Shown here: piece after piece, positions 35,770 to 43,247 of the stretch
Layout of the letters: each line of letters starts with the position of its first letter
Numbering within the stretch: position 1 is the first letter of the stretch
Assembly (NCBI GenBank): GCA_016868895.1
Contig: VGFK01000003.1
Span: 248,001 to 312,000, forward strand
DNA length: 64,000 nucleotides
Direction: 5' to 3'
From: Bacteroidota bacterium
GTDB lineage: Bacteria; Bacteroidota; Bacteroidia; Chitinophagales; Chitinophagaceae
Position numbers and translations under genes: made by a program
Notes under the pieces: generated by a model
What the model saw: only the letters and a program-made list of their open reading frames with translations
Databases searched by the model: none
What the model was told of the DNA's origin: nothing

Positions 35770-36949
35770 TGTAATCCACAAAATACCATTGCGGAAAGTA
35801 GGTCGTTGCATTTGGAGCTCCCGGCCAGTTTCCTCCAACGGCCAAATTAACCAGGAAGAAGAAAGGATTGTTGAACGGATGGTCGGTGATCCCCAAATCC
35901 AATGGTTTGTACACGGCAATTTCTTTATCGTCAATCAGCATCCTCATGTAATCCTGTTTCCATTCGAGGCTGAACACGTGGTATTCATTGGGGATGGGTG
36001 CTGTTGTGTTGATGAAGGCGGTATTGTTTCGGGCTCCTGTTCCAAATTTATAGTGAATGGTGGAATGAACTTTTGATTCTTCGTGTCCTAAAAACTCCAT
36101 GATGTCGATCTCTCCGCAACCGGGCCAGCCGACCTGTGGTGTACCGCGGTAGGAATTACCCAGCATCCAAAATGCGGGCCAGATGCCTTGTCCTCTGGGA
36201 AGTTTTGCGCGCATATCGATTCTTCCAAACTTGAATGATCGTTTGCCCATCGTTGTGAGGCGCGTGGATGTATAATTTTTACCCGCCTTTGCTTCTTTTC
36301 TGGCTTCGATGATCATGTTGCCTCCACTGAACGAGAGATTTTGTCCATCGGTGTAGTACTGCAACTCATTGTTTCCCCAATTGCAATTGCCGTCTCCACA
36401 ACCATCGCCCAGGTCATAGTTCCAGTCGTTCGTATTCAGTGAAGTGCCGTTGAATTCATCACTCCATACCAGCTGCATACCTGGATATGAAGTAGGTGAA
36501 GTATAGCCTGCGGTGGTAACCGGAATCTTGGTGTCGTCATTATTGATCAGGGCCTGACCAAATCCATCGCTGATGCTCCCGTTTTGAGCATTGGTGAGGG
36601 TGACAATAAAATCATCTTCGCCTTCTTTGATGTCATCTGCGACAATGACAATGGAAATTTTTTTGGATCGTTCACCTGCTTTCAGGGTGATCGTTTGATT
36701 GAAGGGCTGATAGTCCTCATTCACCTTGGCAAATCCATCTTTTGTGGAAACACTGACGCTTACATCCTGTGATGCAGCTGCATCCAGGCTGATGGTGAAA
36801 TCCATATTGACTGTTCCGCCATTCCCTTCGGGCTGGGTTACATCGTTGATGGAAATGTTGGGCAGACTCGGAGAAGGGGAAGTTCCTTTTTTGCAGGCGA
36901 AAGCCAGCAGCGCAAGAACAACCCACAGGTTGAAAAGTGATTGTTTCAT
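35753..36949 (-). CDS. GH16-family endo-beta-glucanase (laminarinase-like) lipoprotein with Calx-beta domain
   Basis: This is a surface or periplasmic lipoprotein of 398 residues. The N-terminus has a lipoprotein signal ending in LLAFACKKG (Cys as the lipidation site). Residues about 35-135 are a Calx-beta domain (DVTQPEGNGG, GEDDFIVTLTNAQNG). The C-terminal two-thirds is a glycoside hydrolase family 16 domain with the catalytic motif GEIDIMEFLGHE (E-x-D-x-x-E) and WAFW-type IWPAFWML. GH16 enzymes of this type cut beta-1,3- or beta-1,3/1,4-glucans. No susC/susD pair is adjacent, so it is not part of an obvious utilisation locus. I chose the ATG at 36949, which gives an intact signal peptide. 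Confidence 0.93.
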   Translation of the reverse strand: MKQSLFNLWVVLALLAFACKKGTSPSPSLPNISINDVTQPEGNGGTVNMDFTISLDAAASQDVSVSVSTKDGFAKVNEDYQPFNQTITLKAGERSKKISIVIVADDIKEGEDDFIVTLTNAQNGSISDGFGQALINNDDTKIPVTTAGYTSPTSYPGMQLVWSDEFNGTSLNTNDWNYDLGDGCGDGNCNWGNNELQYYTDGQNLSFSGGNMIIEARKEAKAGKNYTSTRLTTMGKRSFKFGRIDMRAKLPRGQGIWPAFWMLGNSYRGTPQVGWPGCGEIDIMEFLGHEESKVHSTIHYKFGTGARNNTAFINTTAPIPNEYHVFSLEWKQDYMRMLIDDKEIAVYKPLDLGITDHPFNNPFFFLVNLAVGGNWPGAPNATTYFPQWYFVDYIRVFQ

Positions 36950-36969
36950 TGTTGTGAAGATAATATTTT

Positions 36970-36977
36970 TACATTTG
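36970..36977 (+). promoter_or_regulatory. -7 box TACATTTG of the MFS gene at 37 kb
   Basis: This is an exact TAnnTTTG match ending 3 nt before the GTG start at 36981. It supports choosing that GTG over longer reading frames that run into the divergent GH16 gene. Confidence 0.5.
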
Positions 36978-36980
36978 TCT

Positions 36981-38123
36981 GTGCAGTCATCCAACCGTTT
37001 CTCCCGATTCACCATTTCTCTCTATTTCTTTTTATTAGGGTTCATTTTTTCTTCATGGGCCTCACGCATTCCCGATGTAAAAGACCAGTTTGATTTAAGT
37101 GAAGCACAGCTGGGCAGTTTGCTGTTTATGCTTCCCCTTGGCGCGCTGACCTGTTTACCGGTTTCCGGATGGCTAATAACCAAAGCAGGAAGCAGAGTCA
37201 TCAGCCTTTCCAGTATGGTTTTCTACTCATTTACCTTACTCGCTATTCCATTTTCGGAAAATACAGTTCAATTGTCAATCGCACTCTTTTTGTTTGGGAT
37301 GCTGGGGAATATGGGGAACATTTCCTTAAACGCACAGGGGATTTCGATACAGCACCTGATTGGAAAATCTATTTTGTCGAGCCTGCATGCCATGTGGGGA
37401 GTGGGTGCGTTCGGTGCAGCAGCCCTAACCGATTGGATGATGGAGAATGATGTTGACACATCTTTCCATTATCGAGTGGTATCCGCAGCAGCCCTTTTCT
37501 TCTTATTGCTTCTGTTTATTTTTTTGGTCAAGGATCCGAAATTGAAAGATGAGCAGCAAAAAATATTTGTATGGCCGACGCGGGGATTGTTGATGTTGGG
37601 CTTGATTTGTTTTTGTGTGGCGATGTCGGAGGGTACCATGGCCGATTGGAGCTCACTCTATTACCGACAGATCATTCATCAGTCGCATGTTGTCAGCGCC
37701 CTTGGTTACACTGCCTTTGCATTGTTCATGACCATTGGACGATTTTTAAGTGATCCCCTGGTTGAACGGTTTGGTCATGGTACGGTCCTGAAAACAAATG
37801 GCATATTGATTGCTACCGGCATACTGGTTGCATTGTCTACTGATATTCCATCAATTGTGTTGGCCGGATTTGCTTTGGTTGGGTTGGGAGTCTCTTCCGT
37901 ATTCCCAATTGTCTACATCCTTGCTTCAAAAGAAAAGAGCATGGTTCCTTCTGCAGCATTGGCAGCGGTGAGCAGCGTGGGCTTCATTGGTTTTTTAATT
38001 GGTCCGCCTGTAATTGGATGGATTGCACAGGGAATTGGATTGCGGTTGGCCTTGCTGTTGGTGATGGTGCTGGGCGTTACGATTTACCTGTTGACGCTTC
38101 GCGAAGGGAAGCGAATCAATTGA
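36981..38123 (+). CDS. MFS transporter (sugar/fucose permease-like)
   Basis: This is a major facilitator superfamily protein of about 380 residues with 12 predicted helices. The opening segment (FIFSSWASRIPDVKDQFDLSEAQLG) and the central QGISIQHLIGKSILSSLHAMWGVGAF region resemble a bacterial MFS branch annotated as fucose or sugar permease-like, but the substrate is unknown. The GTG at 36981 is the only start not inside the divergent GH16 gene, and it follows a perfect -7 box by 3 nt. The stop overlaps the convergent YqgE gene by 8 bp. Confidence 0.85.
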   Translation: MQSSNRFSRFTISLYFFLLGFIFSSWASRIPDVKDQFDLSEAQLGSLLFMLPLGALTCLPVSGWLITKAGSRVISLSSMVFYSFTLLAIPFSENTVQLSIALFLFGMLGNMGNISLNAQGISIQHLIGKSILSSLHAMWGVGAFGAAALTDWMMENDVDTSFHYRVVSAAALFFLLLLFIFLVKDPKLKDEQQKIFVWPTRGLLMLGLICFCVAMSEGTMADWSSLYYRQIIHQSHVVSALGYTAFALFMTIGRFLSDPLVERFGHGTVLKTNGILIATGILVALSTDIPSIVLAGFALVGLGVSSVFPIVYILASKEKSMVPSAALAAVSSVGFIGFLIGPPVIGWIAQGIGLRLALLLVMVLGVTIYLLTLREGKRIN

Positions 38124-38667
38124 GAGAAGGGTCAACCGGATAATTAAGAAGTGGGAGGTATTCGGTTCCGAGTGTCTTCACTGCGTCTTTCCATATTTGT
38201 TGTGGGCTATCGTGAAAGACCAACCGGGATGATGCGGGAGCAAGGAGCCAGCTTTTCTCTTTGAGTTCGTCATCCAGTTGTTCTTCATCCCATCCGGAGT
38301 ATCCAATGATGAATCGAATGGATCCTGTAGGAATCTGCTTCGACAGCACCAACGATTTCAGTGCATCAAAGTCGCCTCCCCAATACATGCCATCTGCAAC
38401 ACAATGTCCGCCGGGAATGACCTCCGGGAGGGTATGCAGAAAAAACATTTGGTCTTTGCCCACGGGCCCACCTTCATACACTGGAAGCCCGCATCCTTCC
38501 AGTTCCTGTACCCAGTCTCCTATGGTTCCGCGTAACGTTCGGTTGATGATGAATCCCACTGCTCCTTCATGCTGATCTTGGCAAATCAGCACGACCGACC
38601 GCTGAAAATTTTCATCCTTCATGAATGGCTCAGCAATCAACAGCGTTCCTTTCTCAACCTTATTCAT
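38116..38667 (-). CDS. YqgE/AlgH family protein
   Basis: This is a protein of 183 residues of the UPF0301 (YqgE/AlgH) family. The typical features are GTLLIAEPFMKDENFQRSVVL at the N-terminus, HEGAVGFIINR, the YEGGPVGKDQMFFLHT motif and GYSGWDEEQLDDELKEKSW. The function is unknown; a transcriptional regulatory role for AlgH in Pseudomonas is established but not general. The ATG is the expected one, and the gene is divergent from the histidine kinase gene across 65 bp. Confidence 0.93.
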   Translation of the reverse strand: MNKVEKGTLLIAEPFMKDENFQRSVVLICQDQHEGAVGFIINRTLRGTIGDWVQELEGCGLPVYEGGPVGKDQMFFLHTLPEVIPGGHCVADGMYWGGDFDALKSLVLSKQIPTGSIRFIIGYSGWDEEQLDDELKEKSWLLAPASSRLVFHDSPQQIWKDAVKTLGTEYLPLLNYPVDPSLN

Positions 38668-38718
38668 AAACCTAAGTTAATTAAATTCCTTCTCCTTATC
38701 TTCATGAAACAGGGAAGT

Positions 38719-38726
38719 TATTTTTG
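38719..38726 (+). promoter_or_regulatory. -7 box TATTTTTG of the sensor kinase
   Basis: This is an exact TAnnTTTG match ending 6 nt before the ATG at 38733. Confidence 0.5.
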
Positions 38727-38732
38727 TTTTCC

Positions 38733-40091
38733 ATGAAAAAATTGTTCTCGCTCATTACTGTTTTGATTACCCTGTCGCTGATCGGAATCATAGCGATACA
38801 GTATTCGTGGTTGAAGAACGTGACGGCCATCCGAAAAGATCAGATTGCAGGAAAAGTCGAAATGGTGGAGTTTGAAGTGGTGGAGGCTTTGGTAGAAGAG
38901 AAATTACAATCGGCCCCACAATTGCCCATCGATGTTCTTCCAAAAGGTGCACAGGATCAGCTCTTACAATTGCTCGGACCGCAAACCATTGCCGAGCGGT
39001 TCAGCGTGGAAGAGGTCAGACAGAAATTCGAAAAAGCATTCGAGGCCAATGGACTGAAGGGGGCGAAGTTTGAATTTGCAGTACTTTCCAATACAAATGA
39101 GTATGGTCCTGAACTTGCCTCTCCTGGTTACGAGCTGCACTATGAATTGGGATTAAAGGATTCTGCCAATTATTGGATTCATGTGTGGCCGCTGGTTTCC
39201 CTAACGGAAGAAGAAACAGCACCTTTGGCGCCAGAAGAAAAATTGGTCCTCATCATCCATGATATGCAGGACTTTGTATTGCGTTCTGTAGGATGGATGA
39301 TTGGTGTAGCAGTGATATTTACATTGATCATCATTGCTGCTTTTTATCTTACTATTCGAACGATACTCACCCAAAAGAAACTCAGCGAGATGAAAACCGA
39401 TTTCATCAACAACATGACGCATGAGTTGCGAACCCCACTTGCCACTATTGCCATTGCAGTCGATACATTGAAAAATGAGAAAGTCATTGGCAACCGCGAT
39501 CAATTGTTGTCGATTGGACAGATCATTAAAAACGAGAATCTCCGGATGAATACTCAGGTAGAGCAGATTTTACAAGCTGCCCAGCTCGATGTCCATCAGG
39601 TACTCAAGGGAAAGGTGGAGCTTCATTTACACGAAGTCATGAGAAAAATTCAAGACAAGTTTTCTTTGCAGATCGCTGAACGCAATGCACAAGTTCGGTA
39701 TCAGTTGAACGCCTCTGATGATGTGGTCATGGGACACCCCGTTCATTTTGTCAACATGATCAGCAACCTGATTGATAATGCCTTGAAGTATTCAAAAGAA
39801 GATGTTCCGCCGTCTATTATGGTATCGACAGAAAATGTTCGGCGCAGCATTGTCATTACGGTGCAGGACAATGGAATCGGCATGACAAAAGATACGCAAT
39901 CCAAAGTCTTCGATAAATTTTATCGCGCCCATACCGGAAATGTGCACAACGTGAAAGGATTTGGATTGGGACTGAACTACACGCGCAAGATGGTAGAGGC
40001 TCACAACGGTACTATTGCTGTAAAGAGTCAACTGGGTGAAGGCAGTACGTTTACCGTGACCCTTCCGCTGAAGGGACTCATGGCCGGATAA
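38733..40091 (+). CDS. Sensor histidine kinase, orphan (RprX-like)
   Basis: This is a membrane-bound histidine kinase of 452 residues. A first helix (about residues 4-24) and a second (about 193-213) frame an extracytoplasmic domain of roughly 165 residues without a recognisable fold. The kinase core has the H box (MTHELRTPLA), N box (MISNLIDNALKYS), G1 (DNGIGM) and G2 (GFGLGLNY). No HAMP domain is evident. It starts at the ATG 6 nt after the -7 box. No response regulator is adjacent; the orphan OmpR-type regulator at 13.7-14.4 kb is a candidate partner. It overlaps the convergent queA by 14 bp. Confidence 0.92.
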   Translation: MKKLFSLITVLITLSLIGIIAIQYSWLKNVTAIRKDQIAGKVEMVEFEVVEALVEEKLQSAPQLPIDVLPKGAQDQLLQLLGPQTIAERFSVEEVRQKFEKAFEANGLKGAKFEFAVLSNTNEYGPELASPGYELHYELGLKDSANYWIHVWPLVSLTEEETAPLAPEEKLVLIIHDMQDFVLRSVGWMIGVAVIFTLIIIAAFYLTIRTILTQKKLSEMKTDFINNMTHELRTPLATIAIAVDTLKNEKVIGNRDQLLSIGQIIKNENLRMNTQVEQILQAAQLDVHQVLKGKVELHLHEVMRKIQDKFSLQIAERNAQVRYQLNASDDVVMGHPVHFVNMISNLIDNALKYSKEDVPPSIMVSTENVRRSIVITVQDNGIGMTKDTQSKVFDKFYRAHTGNVHNVKGFGLGLNYTRKMVEAHNGTIAVKSQLGEGSTFTVTLPLKGLMAG

Positions 40092-41310
40092 AGAGCAGCG
40101 AGCCATCGCCATAACTCAAAAACCGATAGTCGTTATCCATTGCTTCCTGATACACCCGCTTCCAATCATCGCCCAAAATAGCGGCGATCAACAGCAGCAA
40201 GGTAGAATGGGGCTGATGAAAATTGGTGATCAGTGCATCAACTGTTTTGAATGCATATCCCGGCGTGATGCATATGCCTGTTCGTCCACTGAGTTTTTCG
40301 TGCCCCATCGCTGCTAGTCGTTCACTCAACAGCATAAATGCCTCCTGGCGTGAGTAGGTTGCGTAGTGGTTGAGCGCAATGTGCTCCCACTGATTCAACT
40401 CCCACTGGGTGTGAACGGATTGCGGATTGATCATGGCTTTAACCGCCATCCAGTAGAGTGATTCCAGGGTGCGCAGGGTGGTGGTACCGACTGCAATGTG
40501 CATGTCCTCATGGTGTGCAAGTGAAAGCAACAGCGATCGGTCCACTTCAAAATATTCGTGGTGCATCTGATGATCGGCAATGCTGGCAGCCGTAACCGGT
40601 TTAAACGTGCCTGCGCCCACGTGCAGGGTCAGGTAGCGCTGTGCAATTCCTTTTTCACTCAATGTTTCCAACAGATGCGGGGTAAAATGCAATCCCGCAG
40701 TGGGAGCCGCTACTGAACCGTCCTGTTCGGCATACACCGTTTGATAATGAAGTTTATCCTGTTCTTCCGCTTCTCGTTTGATGTACGGTGGAAGGGGAAC
40801 GTTTCCGATGCATTCGATCAATTCGCGGCATGTGGCAGTGCCATCCCATTGCATGTCGACTACACAGTAATCTTCTTTTTTTTCAACGAGTACAATGGAG
40901 ACGGAAACGGTCGACTGGTTCCATGCCATGGTTTGTGAAAGCGGCTGACCCGCAGACCATTTTTTTAATCCCCCAATCATGGCTTTCCACCGCACGGGAC
41001 TTCCCCGGTGCAACAGTTGATAGTCGCCTGCATACGGTTCCAATAAAAATACCTCTATAATGGATCCCGTTCCCAGTGTAAAGCGCATGCGTGCTGGAAT
41101 TACACGGGTATTGTTGAAGAGAATACTTGATGGGGAAGGCAGCAACTCCGGCAAGGCAGCATAGCGCGAATGGGAAATGTTGCCGGAGCGGTACACCAGG
41201 AGCTTGGCCTGATCACGGGGTTCGCAAGGCGACAAGGCAATTCGGGAAGCGGGTAGGTCGTAGCTGAATTCACTCATCGACCACTGTTTCATATCGTCGA
41301 ATTGTTTCAT
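40078..41310 (-). CDS. queA: tRNA preQ1(34) S-adenosylmethionine ribosyltransferase-isomerase QueA
   Basis: QueA transfers and isomerises the ribose of S-adenosylmethionine onto preQ1 in tRNA to give epoxyqueuosine. The protein (up to 410 residues) shows FNNTRVIPARM, GAGTFKPVTAASIADHQMHHEYFEV and ATGCVGTTTLRTLESL-like AVGTTTLRTLESL, and ends with ITNFHQPHSTLLLLIAA. It is longer than E. coli QueA (356 residues), as in other Bacteroidota. Three candidate starts exist: ATG 41310, 41292 and 41277; the last (MSEFSYDLPASRIA) best matches family N-termini. It is divergent from mraZ across a 193-bp gap. Confidence 0.95.
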   Translation of the reverse strand: MKQFDDMKQWSMSEFSYDLPASRIALSPCEPRDQAKLLVYRSGNISHSRYAALPELLPSPSSILFNNTRVIPARMRFTLGTGSIIEVFLLEPYAGDYQLLHRGSPVRWKAMIGGLKKWSAGQPLSQTMAWNQSTVSVSIVLVEKKEDYCVVDMQWDGTATCRELIECIGNVPLPPYIKREAEEQDKLHYQTVYAEQDGSVAAPTAGLHFTPHLLETLSEKGIAQRYLTLHVGAGTFKPVTAASIADHQMHHEYFEVDRSLLLSLAHHEDMHIAVGTTTLRTLESLYWMAVKAMINPQSVHTQWELNQWEHIALNHYATYSRQEAFMLLSERLAAMGHEKLSGRTGICITPGYAFKTVDALITNFHQPHSTLLLLIAAILGDDWKRVYQEAMDNDYRFLSYGDGSLLFIRP

Positions 41311-41503
41311 GCTATCCGTTAATTCACAGGTTATTCACAGGGTTTTTGCCTCCATCAACATCCCACACACTCCTTTGACCGTAAAGCCAGTCCCAAAGCG
41401 GTTTTCCGCTGTGGAAAAATTTAGAATGGAAAAAACTGACATTAAAGTGGGAAATTGTGTTAATTTGTGTCATAATATGTTTTTCTCGCTTAAAGCATTG
41501 TAA
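41311..41503. promoter_or_regulatory. queA-mraZ intergenic region with DnaA-box-like repeat and mraZ leader
   Basis: This divergent gap holds two ATTCACAGG units 11 bp apart (41322-41330, 41333-41341), the second inside a perfect DnaA-type nonamer TTATTCACA (41331-41339). TGTGGAAAA at 41410-41418 is a near-match on the other strand. A hairpin AGCGG-TTTT-CCGCT lies at 41397-41410. A one-mismatch -7 box TTAATTTG sits at 41460-41467, with a TGGGA word just upstream that recalls MraZ-binding repeats. Confidence 0.35.
41319..41341. repeat. Tandem repeat ATTCACAGG with 11-bp period, DnaA-box-like
   Basis: Two copies of ATTCACAGG one helical turn apart, preceded by TTA and TT respectively. The second copy completes TTATTCACA, an exact match to TTATNCACA. 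By chance about two such nonamers are expected in 64 kb, so the tandem arrangement, not the box alone, is the notable part. Confidence 0.4.
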
Positions 41504-41962
41504 ATGATAGGGTTTATAGGAGAATATGAGGCTACCATCGACAGCAAAGGTAGGTTTCTTCTTCCGGCAGGCATAAAAAAGCAGCTGCCAGAGGGGGAGG
41601 ATCTAGTCTTTGTGGTGAACCGTGGTTTTGAGAAATGCCTCTCCATGTATCCTGTCCAAAGCTGGAGGCCATTGTACCAGAGCATCAGCAACCTGAATGA
41701 TTTTGACCCCAAGGTCCGGGAGTTCAGGCGGTATTTTTTGAATGGAGCGATGCAGATCGACCTTGACAGTGCCGGCCGGTTGTTGTTGCCCAAAAGTCTG
41801 ATGGAGCATGCGGGTCTTGAAAAGGACATCGTGTTGGTCTCCGCGGTCAACAAAATGGAAATATGGGATAAAAATAAGTATCAGCAGTTCTTTGAAAACT
41901 TTTCACCCGACACATTCAGCACCCTTGCAGCTGAAGTGATGGCCAAAAAGGAGCAATCCTGA
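41504..41962 (+). CDS. mraZ: Transcriptional regulator MraZ
   Basis: MraZ is a DNA-binding regulator that in E. coli represses its own dcw cluster by binding repeated TGGGN words upstream. The 152-residue protein has the two expected SpoVT/AbrB-like halves: YEATIDSKGRFLLPAGIK and MQIDLDSAGRLLLPKSLM, each with the conserved D-x-K/A-G-R-L-P. It is the first gene of the dcw cluster, followed 13 bp later by rsmH. Autoregulation is likely but only one clear TGGGA word is seen upstream. Confidence 0.95.
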   Translation: MIGFIGEYEATIDSKGRFLLPAGIKKQLPEGEDLVFVVNRGFEKCLSMYPVQSWRPLYQSISNLNDFDPKVREFRRYFLNGAMQIDLDSAGRLLLPKSLMEHAGLEKDIVLVSAVNKMEIWDKNKYQQFFENFSPDTFSTLAAEVMAKKEQS

Positions 41963-41975
41963 TCAAGCGAGCGGT

Positions 41976-42893
41976 ATGCCTGAAGCACAACCATCGTCTT
42001 ATCATGTTCCGGTGTTGCTTCACGAGGCGGTCGATGCACTGGACATTCGTCCAGATGGCATCTACGTGGATTGCACCTTTGGCGGCGGCGGACATGCCAG
42101 GGAGATTATGTCCAGGCTAAATGAGAACGGAAGGCTGTTTGCATTCGATCAAGATCCGGATGCGCAGGCCAACCTGACTGCTGATACGCGCCTGACATTC
42201 ATCCCGCACAATTTTCGGCATTTGTCCCGCTTCATGCGACTCGAAGGCGTTGCTCAAGTTGATGGCATCCTTGCTGACCTGGGCGTAAGCAGTCACCAGT
42301 TTGATGAGCCTACGCGGGGATTTTCCATTCGATTCGATGCTCCGCTGGATATGCGCATGGATACCACCTCTGGTCAAACGGCTGCAGCATGGATGGCCGA
42401 GGCCTCTGCCGAATCGCTTCAGTGGATTTTCCAGGAATATGGCGAAGTGACCAATGCGCGAACGCTGGCGACACGCATTCACGAGCATGCTCGCCTCCAA
42501 CCCATCCGCACGATCACCGAGCTCAAAGCGGCAATCGAACCAGTGGTCAAGGGAAATCCGCACAAGTACCTCGCACAAGTCTTTCAGGCATTGCGCATGG
42601 TGGTGAACGATGAAGTCGGTGCATTGAAAGAGCTGCTCGATCAATCGGTACCGTTGTTGCGAACGGGTGGACGATTGGCCATCATCACCTTTCACAGCAT
42701 TGAAGACAGAATGGTGAAACAATTTCTCAAGCAGGGTGGTGTGCACGAGCAATCGACCGATCCGTTGTTTGGAACCCGTGTGGCAGCAAGCATGCAGCCG
42801 GTCAACAAGAAACCCATCGAGCCATCCGTGCAGGAAGTGAAAAGCAATCCAAGATCAAGAAGTGCCCGTCTTCGGGTGGGCATCCGAATATAA
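41976..42893 (+). CDS. rsmH: 16S rRNA (cytosine1402-N4)-methyltransferase RsmH (MraW)
   Basis: RsmH methylates N4 of C1402 of 16S rRNA with S-adenosylmethionine. The 305-residue protein shows YHVPVLLHEAVDAL, the SAM motif DCTFGGGGHAREIMSR, and the conserved ILADLGVSSHQFDEPTRGFSI and ITFHSIEDRMVKQF. It is complete and typical in length. It sits second in the dcw cluster, as in most bacteria, and is followed 17 bp later by ftsL. Confidence 0.97.
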   Translation: MPEAQPSSYHVPVLLHEAVDALDIRPDGIYVDCTFGGGGHAREIMSRLNENGRLFAFDQDPDAQANLTADTRLTFIPHNFRHLSRFMRLEGVAQVDGILADLGVSSHQFDEPTRGFSIRFDAPLDMRMDTTSGQTAAAWMAEASAESLQWIFQEYGEVTNARTLATRIHEHARLQPIRTITELKAAIEPVVKGNPHKYLAQVFQALRMVVNDEVGALKELLDQSVPLLRTGGRLAIITFHSIEDRMVKQFLKQGGVHEQSTDPLFGTRVAASMQPVNKKPIEPSVQEVKSNPRSRSARLRVGIRI

Positions 42894-42910
42894 TTCATGA
42901 AAAACCAACA

Positions 42911-43231
42911 ATGAGCGAAAGGAAAAAAGAGGCAAAATGGCTGTTCATCAACCAGGCATGGCTGGTGAGGAACGTGCCATTTTTCCTCTATGTGTCGGTG
43001 CTTGCTGTCCTCTACATCTACAACGGCCACCATGCCGAAAAAGCGATCAAGGACATCAACAAAACATCCAAAGAATTGAAAAACCAGCAATATGAATTCA
43101 AAATGGTCAAGAGCGAATGGATGTTCCTGACCAAACAATCCGAAGTGGTAAAAGCAGTGGAGGCCTCCGGGATCAAAGAAATCCTGGAGCCTCCGATTGC
43201 ACTCGTGGATTCTGCTGCTGTGCGTAAATGA
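42911..43231 (+). CDS. ftsL: FtsL-like cell division membrane protein
   Basis: This is a small bitopic protein of 106 residues with a short cytoplasmic N-terminus, one transmembrane helix (about residues 22-41) and a periplasmic coiled-coil-like segment (INKTSKELKNQQYEFKMVK). Sequence identity to E. coli FtsL is not obvious, but size, topology and the position between rsmH and ftsI match the Bacteroidota FtsL-like family. In other bacteria FtsL binds FtsB and FtsQ and activates FtsWI. Its stop precedes the ftsI GTG by 16 bp. Confidence 0.85.
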   Translation: MSERKKEAKWLFINQAWLVRNVPFFLYVSVLAVLYIYNGHHAEKAIKDINKTSKELKNQQYEFKMVKSEWMFLTKQSEVVKAVEASGIKEILEPPIALVDSAAVRK

Positions 43232-43247
43232 AAAACCAAGGGGAAAC

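Noticed and set aside
40000-40112. Overlap of the sensor kinase and queA 3' ends as a possible antisense regulatory pair
   Set aside because: The overlap is only 14 bp and similar small convergent overlaps occur elsewhere in the window (atpC/GH16, MFS/YqgE). It reflects compactness.
43197-43247. Upstream extension of ftsI to 43197
   Set aside because: It would start inside ftsL out of frame and place a stretch of unrelated residues before the membrane anchor; the GTG at 43248 with a purine-rich leader is better.
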